DNA of 32,276 nt from a virus, in the IMG/VR virus record IMGVR_UViG_3300020055_000088, positions 1-32,276 of that record, one strand, 5' to 3'. The notes under the pieces are model-generated. The model searched no databases, was not told the DNA's origin, and worked only from the letters and a program-made list of their open reading frames with translations. Every line of letters starts with the position of its first letter. Within the stretch, counting starts at the first letter, position 1. Shown one piece after another: positions 19,768-26,536 of the stretch. A program made the position numbers and the translations under genes.

Positions 19768-21035
19768 TAGAATGTGTTCCTCCAGTTAGTTTCAGAAACT
19801 CCTGTACCATCACGATCACCAAGTCCTTGTCTAGTGAGCATTTCTAGTTCTGCAAACGACAACTGCATATTAATTTCTACAGGTTTACCATCTGTGCCTT
19901 TGAAAGACGTAAATGAATCTTGACCGCCGAATGACACTTTAACATCAGTCAATGCACACGGAGCAATTTTGCTTAAATTCTCATTTCTTTTATCCTTATA
20001 ACGATATTCTATTTCAAATTCAGAAGGATATATAAGTGTATAATTGTTGTCATTTCTTTCTGGGTGCATATGATATTTAAATAACTGAATAATACTCATA
20101 ACATTGTTAAATTCCCTATCGTTTCTAGGAATAAACTTATAACCAAATCCAAATTTTCTAAATCCCATACTCTGAAATAATTGTTCTTTATAAGGGTTTA
20201 GAGTATTGCCTGAAATTAAATCAAATGCAGCCCCTAAATCTCCCGCAATACCTATTTTACCTGGCAAGTCAGCAGCCCCTTGTATTAGTGATCTTGCACC
20301 CGCACTTCCTACATTAATAAACTGACTTAAATTGACACTTTTATCAGTGAAGGGTATATCAAAATCACCTTCACCGTCTGTGATAATATCACCTAAAGAA
20401 ACTCCGTTTTGAGTGAGCGCCCCACCTACAATTCCTAAATCTTTATTTTCCCAATTAGCAGAATATTCAGCAGTGGGTGGTCCTGATACAAAAAGTTGTA
20501 TTGCCTGTTTTACACTAACTTTTGAAAAATTAGCTCCTAATGAATCAGGCAGATCAACGCCAGTTACAAGTGCCCCACCTGCAGCTCCAAGAGCTCCTAC
20601 ATCTTGTACTATACCAGGTGCACCAACATAATTAAGGCCTTTTTTTACTACACCAAATGCTCCTAAAGAAAGAAGGCCCAGAGCAAATCCCCCGTCCCTA
20701 TTTTCCCCTATCATATTGTTTAATCCATCCTCACTGGGTCTACCTAGACCAGTATTAGAAATACTACCAGGTGTACGGGTGCCTGCGCTAGTTTTTGCAG
20801 CTCTAGTATTTTCCCTAGTGTTAATATAAAATATTACACTGTGTAATAAATCTGAGTTATCATTGCCTACATCCGAGGGGAATTTATATACCTCTTGTCT
20901 GGCAAGCCTGGCCCCACCAGGAAGAGCAGGACTCAAACTTTCTGGTTCTCCATTTTTTCTAGCTATAGATGCTTCTAAAGCGCTAGTATCAGTAAAGTCG
21001 ATTGGCTTGTCTGGATTTAAAAAGTCGATTGCCAT
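19767..21035 (-). CDS. 48: gp48-like baseplate tail-tube cap protein
   Basis: 422 aa. The opening (MAIDFLNPD, then LHSVIFYINTRENT) and the C-terminal domain (FGFGYKFIPRNDREFNNVMS, YPSEFEIEYRYKDK, CALTDVKVSFGGQDSFTSFK, INMQLSFAELEMLTR) match gp48-type proteins. These cap the hub and start tail-tube growth. The middle (about 100-200) is Gly/Ala-rich with a hydrophobic stretch (GAPGIVQDVGALGAAGGALV), longer than in T4 gp48 (364 aa). It is the first gene of the minus-strand tail cluster, just downstream of a TATAAATA box, with CGGA upstream of the ATG as a weak ribosome site. Confidence 0.82.
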   Translation of the reverse strand: MAIDFLNPDKPIDFTDTSALEASIARKNGEPESLSPALPGGARLARQEVYKFPSDVGNDNSDLLHSVIFYINTRENTRAAKTSAGTRTPGSISNTGLGRPSEDGLNNMIGENRDGGFALGLLSLGAFGVVKKGLNYVGAPGIVQDVGALGAAGGALVTGVDLPDSLGANFSKVSVKQAIQLFVSGPPTAEYSANWENKDLGIVGGALTQNGVSLGDIITDGEGDFDIPFTDKSVNLSQFINVGSAGARSLIQGAADLPGKIGIAGDLGAAFDLISGNTLNPYKEQLFQSMGFRKFGFGYKFIPRNDREFNNVMSIIQLFKYHMHPERNDNNYTLIYPSEFEIEYRYKDKRNENLSKIAPCALTDVKVSFGGQDSFTSFKGTDGKPVEINMQLSFAELEMLTRQGLGDRDGTGVSETNWRNTF

Positions 21036-21042
21036 ATAAATA
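21035..21042 (+). promoter_or_regulatory. T4-type late promoter box for the plus-strand block
   Basis: The plus strand reads TATAAATAATCC, with a predicted start about 21049 and a roughly 30-base leader before gene 4 at 21079. The box overlaps the start codon of the divergent gp48 gene. Confidence 0.65.
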
Positions 21043-21063
21043 ATCCGAAAGATTGTTTTTCTT

Positions 21064-21071
21064 TATTTATA
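21064..21071 (-). promoter_or_regulatory. T4-type late promoter box for the minus-strand tail cluster
   Basis: The minus strand reads TATAAATAAAG, with a predicted start about 21057 and a leader of about 22 bases to the gp48 ATG. It faces the plus-strand box at 21035-21042, so the two predicted transcripts overlap by several bases at their 5' ends. Confidence 0.65.
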
Positions 21072-21078
21072 ACGGCAA

Positions 21079-21525
21079 ATGACATACACTAAACAATTAT
21101 ATCAAGGAAAGTTCAGGCCAAGAAACCCGGCCAAATATAAAGGTGACATATCAAACATAGTGTATCGTTCCGGATACGAATTGAAGTTTATGAATTGGTG
21201 TGATCTCAATGATTCAGTGCAAGAATGGGGAAGTGAAGAAATAATTATACCATATCGTTCACCTATAGACAACAGATACCATAGATACTTTGTGGATTTC
21301 TACGTCAAAGTAGTCAACAATAATATCACTGAAATGTATCTTGTAGAAGTCAAGCCCTATCGTTTTACACAAGAACCTAAGGTTCCTAAGAGAAGAACAA
21401 AAAGGTTCATACAAGAAGTAAAACAATGGGGTGTGAATTTAGCCAAGTGGGAAGCAGCTGAAGAATTCTGTAAAGACCGTAATTGGAAATTCAAAATTAT
21501 TACAGAAAAAGAGTTGAACCTATAA
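21079..21525 (+). CDS. 4: gp4 head completion protein, TnsA-like nuclease fold
   Basis: 148 aa, the same size as T4 gp4 (about 150). It has the conserved RNPAKYKGDISNIVYRSGYE start and a PD-(D/E)XK-type active site laid out as in TnsA-like nucleases: Glu34 (YRSGYE), Asp73 (RYFVDFYV), and Glu90-Val-Lys92 (MYLVEVKP). In T4-like phages gp4 acts after DNA packaging to finish the head so a tail can attach. It is the first gene of the plus-strand block, about 30 bases after a predicted late start site. No strong Shine-Dalgarno sequence precedes the ATG. Confidence 0.88.
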   Translation: MTYTKQLYQGKFRPRNPAKYKGDISNIVYRSGYELKFMNWCDLNDSVQEWGSEEIIIPYRSPIDNRYHRYFVDFYVKVVNNNITEMYLVEVKPYRFTQEPKVPKRRTKRFIQEVKQWGVNLAKWEAAEEFCKDRNWKFKIITEKELNL

Positions 21526-21526
21526 A

Positions 21527-21544
21527 ACCATTATAAATAATGGT
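21527..21544. repeat. Perfect 8+2+8 palindrome around the late box
   Basis: ACCATTAT-AA-ATAATGGT is a perfect inverted repeat between gene 4 and the 191-aa gene. It contains the TATAAATA box at 21532-21539 and ends right at the next ATG. Confidence 0.7.
21532..21539 (+). promoter_or_regulatory. T4-type late box 5 bases before an ATG
   Basis: TATAAATAATGGT is followed by the ATG at 21545, the same box-to-ATG spacing as gene 25. A transcript starting at the usual distance would begin at or next to the start codon. It may be a leaderless promoter or a chance match inside the palindrome. Confidence 0.45.
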
Positions 21545-22120
21545 ATGGCTAATCCATTCCAAAACATAAGAGCCGCGGCAGGCGAACAGGACCGTTCATT
21601 CAGATGGTACCAAGATGCTGTTCGTAAAATGGCTAACGGTATCAATACTTTTGCTGAAGTGTCTCGTACTGACATAGGCGAGTTTACTAGTAGGTTAGAA
21701 CCTGGTAATATGTATATGTTTCAGTATGATCCTAAGTTCAAAGACAGCTTGCCATATTATGATAGGTTCCCCTTATGTTTGCCGTTTGATGATATATCAA
21801 ACGGGTTTGTCGGAATAAACTTTCACTATCTACCTTATATGATGAGGGCTCAGTTATTGGGAAACCTAATGAATTTTACTGACAAAGCGTTGACTGATAA
21901 AAGTAAAATAGAAGTCAGTTGGGGCCTATTAAAAAACTTTGGCCGATTCCCACAAGTAAAACCCTCAGTGAAAAAGTATTTGTATAGTCAAGTCCAGACT
22001 AGGTTCGTAAAGATAAATCCTGAACACTGGAGAGCTTCTATATTTTTACCGACACATGATTTTGCAGGGGCAACACAGAATCAAGTATATAGACAAAGCA
22101 GAGAAATAATAAATGGCTAA
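21545..22120 (+). CDS. Virion protein, possibly gp2-like DNA end protector
   Basis: 191 aa. Conserved-looking blocks are SFRWYQDAVRKMANGI, LEPGNMYMFQYDPKFKDSLP, YYDRFPLCLPFDD and GFVGINFHYLPYMMRAQLLG. A protein family with this 'G-MY-F-YDPK...LPYYD-FPL...GF-G-N-HYL' pattern is widespread in T4-like marine phages and is often named DNA end protector (gp2). I recall that naming but cannot verify it. In T4 gene 2 is next to gene 4, as here, which supports the idea. If correct, it binds packaged DNA ends and completes the head. There is no ribosome site, and a late box ends 5 bases before the ATG. It overlaps the next gene by 8 bases. Confidence 0.6.
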   Translation: MANPFQNIRAAAGEQDRSFRWYQDAVRKMANGINTFAEVSRTDIGEFTSRLEPGNMYMFQYDPKFKDSLPYYDRFPLCLPFDDISNGFVGINFHYLPYMMRAQLLGNLMNFTDKALTDKSKIEVSWGLLKNFGRFPQVKPSVKKYLYSQVQTRFVKINPEHWRASIFLPTHDFAGATQNQVYRQSREIING

Positions 22121-22763
22121 CTCACAATCAACTTTTGAAAACTTTTTAAGTCAAGTAAGAAATGATTATACTCCTCGTTCGGATAAGTTTGAAGTTACCT
22201 TTACGTTACCTGATTCAGATGAAGTAGTACCTCCTTTACGTCTACGTGATAATTTTATATTTACAGTAATGTGTGAAGAAGCTCAGTTACCAGGATTGTC
22301 AGCTACAAATGTTCCTTATAAGAAAGGGTCATGGACTGAATATAGAAATCAAAATGTAGAGTTTCTTACACAAGATGTAGTTTTCACTTTTATTAGTGAC
22401 GGCAATTTTGAAATACGTGATAGATTTGAAGATTGGATATTGAAAACTGTAGATCCATACACAAAAGAGTCTGCTTATATACAGGATGTTGCCAGAAATA
22501 TACAAGTAGCTGTATTGGATAATCAAAACAATATAAGAACAAAATATGAATTACAAGAAGCAATACCTAAACTAATTAACGTGACTCCTCTTTCTTGGTC
22601 TAACACGGGTCACATTAGAATATCAGTGTCATTTACAGCTAAGCGTTGGGTGAGAATGGATAATGAAAGAGAGCGTAATCCCAGAGATGCAGTAAGAGAT
22701 AGACTGAGAAATAGGAGAGTATTAGGACAGATAGGTGGGATCCTTCAAAGGATCTTTGATTAA
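22113..22763 (+). CDS. Tail-tube-fold protein (gp54/gp19-like)
   Basis: 216 aa. The features are those of the tail-tube fold: SDKFEVTFTLPD, an 'EEAQLPGLSA' loop like the SCSLPG loop of tube proteins, TQDVVFTFISDG, EIRDRFEDWILKTVDP, and a closing strand pair (PKLINVTPLSWSNTGHIRIS, VSFTAKRW). The C-terminus is strongly basic (ERNPRDAVRDRLRNRRV). In T4 the fold is shared by gp19 (tube), gp48 and gp54 (tube initiator). gp48 is already assigned at 19767-21035, and this protein lies upstream of gp26 and the tape-measure candidate. A gp54-like initiator is therefore a good guess, but a second tube protein cannot be excluded. Confidence 0.65.
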   Translation: MANSQSTFENFLSQVRNDYTPRSDKFEVTFTLPDSDEVVPPLRLRDNFIFTVMCEEAQLPGLSATNVPYKKGSWTEYRNQNVEFLTQDVVFTFISDGNFEIRDRFEDWILKTVDPYTKESAYIQDVARNIQVAVLDNQNNIRTKYELQEAIPKLINVTPLSWSNTGHIRISVSFTAKRWVRMDNERERNPRDAVRDRLRNRRVLGQIGGILQRIFD

Positions 22764-22779
22764 ATTATAGGAGAATATA

Positions 22780-23469
22780 ATGGCACTACCTAATTTGGAT
22801 GTACCTAGGTTCAACATAAAAGTTCCTGGTATAGAAGAAGAAATATTAGCAAGACCTTTTTTAGTTAAAGAAGGGAACATATTGACACAAGCTGCGGCTT
22901 CTGATATATCAAGTCAATTTTTAGCAGTACAGCAGGTCATTGAAAATTGTACTTTTGGTGAAGTAGCAGTAAAAAAATTAGAGATGTATCAATTACAATA
23001 CATCTTTTTAAAGTTAAAAGGAAGATCGACAGGACCTGAACAAGAGTTTGTTTTGACTTGTGGTAAATGTGAAACTAAAATAAACTATACTATGGATATG
23101 GATTCTTTTGAAACTGTAGGTAATATAGAAGAAAATAGAAAAGATATTAGGATTAATGATAAAGGCGGTATTATATTTAAAAGACCTGCAGCAGAGGTTA
23201 TGATTCAAATTGATAAATTATCTGATTTGGAGGTTATACTTAACTGTGTGGAAGCAGTATATGATACTGAAGAAACAACGGTACCGGAAGATCTTGATCC
23301 TGAAGAATTTAAAGAGTTTGTTGAGAATTTACCACTGGCAGTTTTAGAAGAAGCAAGAGAATTTTTGTCAGAAACACCTGTATTAGGAAAGGCCATACAG
23401 TTTAAATGTTCCTCTTGTGGAACAACAAATGAGGCCATTATAAATGGAGTAGAGCATTTTTTCGTATAA
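22780..23469 (+). CDS. 26: gp26-like baseplate hub / tail chaperone protein
   Basis: 229 aa (T4 gp26 is 208 aa), with a strong ribosome site (AGGAGAATATA then ATG). The opening NLDVPRFNIKVPGIEEEILA with PFLVKEGNIL matches the T4 baseplate gp26 family. Two Cys pairs, Cys94-x2-Cys97 and Cys210-x2-Cys213, could form one zinc site that closes the domain. The family is listed as baseplate hub. Its place before a gp51-like frame and a tape-measure candidate also fits the first member of a tail assembly chaperone pair. The last codons, CAT TTT TTC GTA TAA, contain a slippery heptamer leading into the next frame. Confidence 0.85.
   Translation: MALPNLDVPRFNIKVPGIEEEILARPFLVKEGNILTQAAASDISSQFLAVQQVIENCTFGEVAVKKLEMYQLQYIFLKLKGRSTGPEQEFVLTCGKCETKINYTMDMDSFETVGNIEENRKDIRINDKGGIIFKRPAAEVMIQIDKLSDLEVILNCVEAVYDTEETTVPEDLDPEEFKEFVENLPLAVLEEAREFLSETPVLGKAIQFKCSSCGTTNEAIINGVEHFFV
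23457..23463 (+). promoter_or_regulatory. Candidate -1 frameshift slippery site T TTT TTC
   Basis: In the gp26 frame the sequence reads CA T TTT TTC GTA TAA, a canonical X XXY YYZ heptamer two codons before the stop. Slipping by -1 enters the gp51-like frame at CGT (23463) and reads 61 more codons. A possible 7-bp stem (23482-23488 with 23504-23510) lies 18 bases downstream, farther than usual. Confidence 0.55.
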
Positions 23470-23648
23470 CTCTTTCTCAGGATTCGTTAGACAATTATTA
23501 TAAAACGAATTTCCTATTGATGCAGGAACACAATTGGAGTTTGACAGAATTAGAAAATATGGTGCCCTGGGAAAGAGAAGTTTACGTAGCAATGTTAATT
23601 CAACATTTAAAGAAAAAAGCAGAAGATAGAAAAAATAAGAGAAAGTAA
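23463..23648 (+). CDS. 51: gp51-like frame, probably expressed as a gp26-gp51 fusion
   Basis: The frame encodes RITLSQDSLDNYYKTNFLLM, then QEHNWSLTELENMVPWEREV, then YVAMLIQHL and a basic tail. It occupies the gene 51 place (T4 order 26-51), and the 'NFLLMQ-H-WSLTELE-M-PWER--YV-ML' pattern is that of small gp51/chaperone proteins of T4-like phages. The frame is open only back to a stop at 23430. Between that stop and the conserved part there is no ATG or GTG and no ribosome site. The only ATG (23520) would delete the first third. A -1 slip at 23457-23463 gives a 289-aa gp26-gp51 product. In T4, gp51 is a non-virion hub assembly factor. The function here is inferred. Confidence 0.65.
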   Translation, partial: RITLSQDSLDNYYKTNFLLMQEHNWSLTELENMVPWEREVYVAMLIQHLKKKAEDRKNKRK

Positions 23649-23650
23649 AT

Positions 23651-25387
23651 ATGCTTAGAGTAGATGGTAGAAACATATTAGATGCTGGTTTTAGCGGTTC
23701 CAATGTGAGAAATGTGGAATCTGGACGCTTTGACAAAGAAGGAGCGGCTAATCTAGTGAGTGGTATTCGTATGGGAATGGGACAAGGCATTGATTTGCCC
23801 GGCAACGACTCGAATCTAATAGGTAAAACATCTGCAATTATAGCTGAAAGCATTGGAAAAAATACACAAGAGCTACAAAAACTATTATTAGACCAGGACG
23901 ATGGTACTAAAGAAAAAATAAATGACATTGTAAAAGCTCTTTCAGATAGCCAAGAAAAAAACGGCAAAGAGCTGTTAAGGGCAGTTGAAAGTATAACAGA
24001 AAAAATAGAAGAACTGCGACTCGAATCAGGTGAAGATGGAGACAAGATGATTGAGTTGCTTGGATTAGATAAAGCAAAAGACTCTTTAAATAATTTCACC
24101 CCCTCCTCTCACCCACTAGCAGACAGATTCAATCGTTACATTGGTGCATCATCTGGGCAATCGGCAATGAGCGGTTTGGCTCAAATAGCCAGGCAACCTT
24201 CATTGTTACTAGGATTTAGGCCAAGAGCAGGAACATCAGTAGAGGATAGAGTAAGGGCAAATTTTATTAGAAGGCGACAAAACCAAAGCATAAATGATAC
24301 ATTGGGTGCATTGTCACCAACAGAGGCAGGTGAATTGGGCGGTACTCCTGCTATGACACCTGGTTCAACATTTACAACAGGTATTGACAGAGATCCTTCT
24401 AAAATAGAAAAAACTCTAGTTGAAATGAAAAAATTACTACAACAAATTGCAGACTGCGGATGTCCTGACAATAGTGGCATATTAGATTCACTAAAAATGT
24501 TGACAACTATAGTCGGTGCTATAGGAGTAGGAGTAGGCGCGTTTGCTTTAAAATCACTACAGACTAGCATGGGTGATGCTTATGATTCAATAAAGGATCG
24601 AATCAGCATATTAATACCTGAAGATGTTAAGGAAAAACAACCGGAAGATGTTGAGGAAAAACAACCGTTTGTTGGCCCATTACAACTGCCGCAAACGGAA
24701 GAGGAACAAACGCAAAACCCGGTGGATGAACCTGTTAGGTTACCTGACCCTGTTGACGTTCCTACAAATGTTCCAGATCCAATACCTGTAGCAGCTCGTG
24801 CATTGGGAGAACAATTTGACACTGCTAATCCTCGGCCAAGAAGTGGTCATCAGTTGCGTAACTGGCGGATAAAGAGAGAACGATTTATAAATGAAGGACT
24901 TGTTGCACAAGGACTTGTAGAACCTGCACCTCAGCAAGCCCCCTTGCCAAACCGAATAGCTGATTTTGCTTTTGGAACCCCTGAGGATCCTAGTATGTTT
25001 ACAAAGGGCATGGAAAGTGGAGCAATACCTGCTGCTGTTGTTGCTGGTGCCATCGTCCTGCTCGCCAGCTCTGGAGTAGGCCTGCCTACAATACCTGCTT
25101 TGCTTGCCACGCTAGGTTTAGGATCATTATCCATGGCCGCAGGGGCAGAAGAAATAGATTCTATGCCTCTTAATACAAGTGATGCTATTCAAAACATGAC
25201 ACCAACAGATAGACAGGCACTCCAACAAGTTATTCAGAATATTGATAATAGTCAGCAAATATTACAAAACGCCGGTGGTGGGGGCGGAAGACCTACTCCG
25301 TTAAGGCAACGACCGGACAGGAACAGCCAAGAGAGATACCAAGATAGTAGAACAAGTAGGGCGTACGGACAGGGAGGAAGGGATTAA
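23651..25387 (+). CDS. Candidate tail tape-measure protein (gp29-like position)
   Basis: 578 aa (T4 gp29 tape measure is 590 aa), directly after the gp26/gp51 pair, where a tape-measure gene is expected. About residues 65-135 are helical and charged (ELQKLLLDQDDGTKEKINDI, LLRAVESITEKIEELRLESG), likely a coiled coil. Two hydrophobic segments follow: TTIVGAIGVGVGAFAL at about 285-300, and IPAAVVAGAIVLLASSGVGL with PALLATLGLGSLSM at about 460-500. A Pro-rich linker lies between them (about 325-380). The C-terminus is Gln/Asn/Arg-rich and looks disordered. No peptidase motif was seen. The ribosome site is weak (GAGAAAGTAAAT then ATG), so coupling to the upstream frame is likely. The identity is inferred from length, layout and context, not sequence. 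Confidence 0.5.
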   Translation: MLRVDGRNILDAGFSGSNVRNVESGRFDKEGAANLVSGIRMGMGQGIDLPGNDSNLIGKTSAIIAESIGKNTQELQKLLLDQDDGTKEKINDIVKALSDSQEKNGKELLRAVESITEKIEELRLESGEDGDKMIELLGLDKAKDSLNNFTPSSHPLADRFNRYIGASSGQSAMSGLAQIARQPSLLLGFRPRAGTSVEDRVRANFIRRRQNQSINDTLGALSPTEAGELGGTPAMTPGSTFTTGIDRDPSKIEKTLVEMKKLLQQIADCGCPDNSGILDSLKMLTTIVGAIGVGVGAFALKSLQTSMGDAYDSIKDRISILIPEDVKEKQPEDVEEKQPFVGPLQLPQTEEEQTQNPVDEPVRLPDPVDVPTNVPDPIPVAARALGEQFDTANPRPRSGHQLRNWRIKRERFINEGLVAQGLVEPAPQQAPLPNRIADFAFGTPEDPSMFTKGMESGAIPAAVVAGAIVLLASSGVGLPTIPALLATLGLGSLSMAAGAEEIDSMPLNTSDAIQNMTPTDRQALQQVIQNIDNSQQILQNAGGGGGRPTPLRQRPDRNSQERYQDSRTSRAYGQGGRD

Positions 25388-25409
25388 AAAAGGGGGCCTA
25401 AGCCCCCTT
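25386..25409 (-). terminator. Strong hairpin terminator between convergent gene blocks
   Basis: An 8-bp perfect stem AAGGGGGC / GCCCCCTT with a four-base loop (25398-25401). On the minus strand the stem is followed by TTTTTT, a classic Rho-independent terminator for gp32 transcripts. On the plus strand the stem begins 2 bases after the tape-measure stop codon and has only a weak T tail (TTCCTGTT), so it may also slow plus-strand transcription. Confidence 0.85.
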
Positions 25410-25413
25410 CCTG

Positions 25414-26322
25414 TTAGTCATCATTTGCAAGTTTAGCAAAGTAGGACAGGGTATCATCCTCGTCATCCTCTGAAACTGTAGTCTCAGCCTTTGACATCTG
25501 TGTTACCTTCTCCATGTAGTTATCATCAGCAGCGTCTCCAGTCTGACTAGAAATGCTTTCTGCTGTGCCTACCTTGGCACTGCTACCCAATACAAAGTCC
25601 AACTTCTTTTTGAGTTCGTCATAAGACTTGAAGTTGCTAGGATCTACAATAGCAGCTAACGAATGTTGCTGTCCCCAAATAGCCTCAATAGCTGAATCAT
25701 CATCTGCTACTGCTGAAGGAGCTGCAAACTCAGACTTGTCATAGTTACGATAACCTTCTACCTGACGAATCTTAAGTTTGAAGTTAGCACCATCCCAGAA
25801 GTCAAATGGATTCATTGGAGCCTCATCCTGAAACTCTGGCTGCATTGCGTCTTTGATCTTGTCAAAGATCTTCTTACCAAACTTGTATAAGAATACTTTA
25901 CCGTTGTTAGAAGGATTGCCTGAATCCTCAACAACAAGAATGTTTGCGTAATAAGAAAGCCTACGCTTCTGCTTGCGAGCAATCTCCTTGTTCGCTTCTA
26001 CGCCACTGTTCCACAGTTCAGAGTTTAGTTCTGAAACAGGGTCAGTTTGCTTGAGAGTAGTAAGTGAGTTTTCGATATACCACTTACCTGTAGGACCTTG
26101 AAAGCCGTGATTCCAAAGCTGAACCCAAGGCATATCTTCACCCTGAGGTGCTGGAAGAAAACGAATAACAGCGTATCCGTTGCCTGCTTGATCTACTGTG
26201 GGTTTCCACTCGTTTGAATCATCCTGACGCTGTTGTGGTGCATCAAGTTTTTCGACTTCCTTCATCAGTTGGTCGAAATTGCCACGAGCTTTGCGAAGGT
26301 CTGAAAGTGAATTGAACGACAT
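25414..26322 (-). CDS. 32: gp32 single-stranded DNA-binding protein
   Basis: 302 aa from the ATG at complement 26320-26322, which has an AAGGAG ribosome site 6 bases upstream (T4 gp32 is 301 aa). The frame is open 27 codons further, but that extension has no ribosome site. The OB-fold core is clear: WVQLWNHGFQGPTGKWYIEN, RLSYYANILVVEDSG, GKVFLYKFGKKIFDKIKDAM, NPFDFWDGANFKLKIRQVEG. The C-terminal tail is acidic (SEDDEDDTLSYFAKLANDD), as expected for the partner-binding tail. The three zinc-binding Cys of T4 gp32 are absent (DPVSEL in place of DSCPVC). Codon use is regular, suggesting high expression. It follows gp59 and gp33 as in T4. Confidence 0.93.
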   Translation of the reverse strand: MSFNSLSDLRKARGNFDQLMKEVEKLDAPQQRQDDSNEWKPTVDQAGNGYAVIRFLPAPQGEDMPWVQLWNHGFQGPTGKWYIENSLTTLKQTDPVSELNSELWNSGVEANKEIARKQKRRLSYYANILVVEDSGNPSNNGKVFLYKFGKKIFDKIKDAMQPEFQDEAPMNPFDFWDGANFKLKIRQVEGYRNYDKSEFAAPSAVADDDSAIEAIWGQQHSLAAIVDPSNFKSYDELKKKLDFVLGSSAKVGTAESISSQTGDAADDNYMEKVTQMSKAETTVSEDDEDDTLSYFAKLANDD

Positions 26323-26356
26323 ATGTTTCTCCTTATGTGCGATATATAGCGTTGTA

Positions 26357-26536
26357 TTAATGTGTTTGCGTTGTATTTGTTGTATATGTTTCGAGGACTT
26401 CATCCAGCTCTAAATCATCTAGATCCTCAATACTATTTATACGTCTTAGTTCCTGATCGAGTTGCCTCTCAGGATGTTCTTTTCCAACCCTATGAATTTT
26501 CTTTTCTTCAGGTTTTCTTTTTACTGATTTAGACAT
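26357..26536 (-). CDS. Small protein between gp59 and gp32 (59 aa)
   Basis: An ATG at complement 26534-26536 opens a 59-codon frame that overlaps the end of gene 59 by 16 bases and stops 34 bases before the gp32 start. The N-terminal half is very basic (MSKSVKRKPEEKKIHRVGKE) and the second half acidic (SIEDLDDLELDEVLETYT). The split-charge form and the position in the 33-59-32 replication cluster suggest a DNA- or gp32-contacting accessory protein, but the family is not recognised. A late box lies inside it. Confidence 0.6.
   Translation of the reverse strand: MSKSVKRKPEEKKIHRVGKEHPERQLDQELRRINSIEDLDDLELDEVLETYTTNTTQTH
26434..26441 (-). promoter_or_regulatory. T4-type late promoter box upstream of gene 32
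   Basis: The minus strand reads TATAAATAGTATTGAGG inside the 59-aa gene, about 110 bases upstream of the gp32 start. T4 gene 32 is also transcribed late from a nearby upstream late promoter, so this is a plausible functional site. Confidence 0.55.

Noticed and set aside
23383-24099. Minus-strand 238-aa frame across gp26, gp51 and the tape-measure start
   Set aside because: It is antisense to three supported genes, is Ser/Leu/Phe-rich with no recognisable motif, and is an effect of AT-rich codons on the other strand.
24181-25134. Several minus-strand frames opposite the tape-measure candidate
   Set aside because: They lie antisense to a long supported gene and have no motifs or ribosome sites.
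26323-26403. 27-residue N-terminal extension of gp32
   Set aside because: AAGGAG precedes the ATG at 26322, the protein from there is 302 aa like T4 gp32, and the extension overlaps the 59-aa gene.
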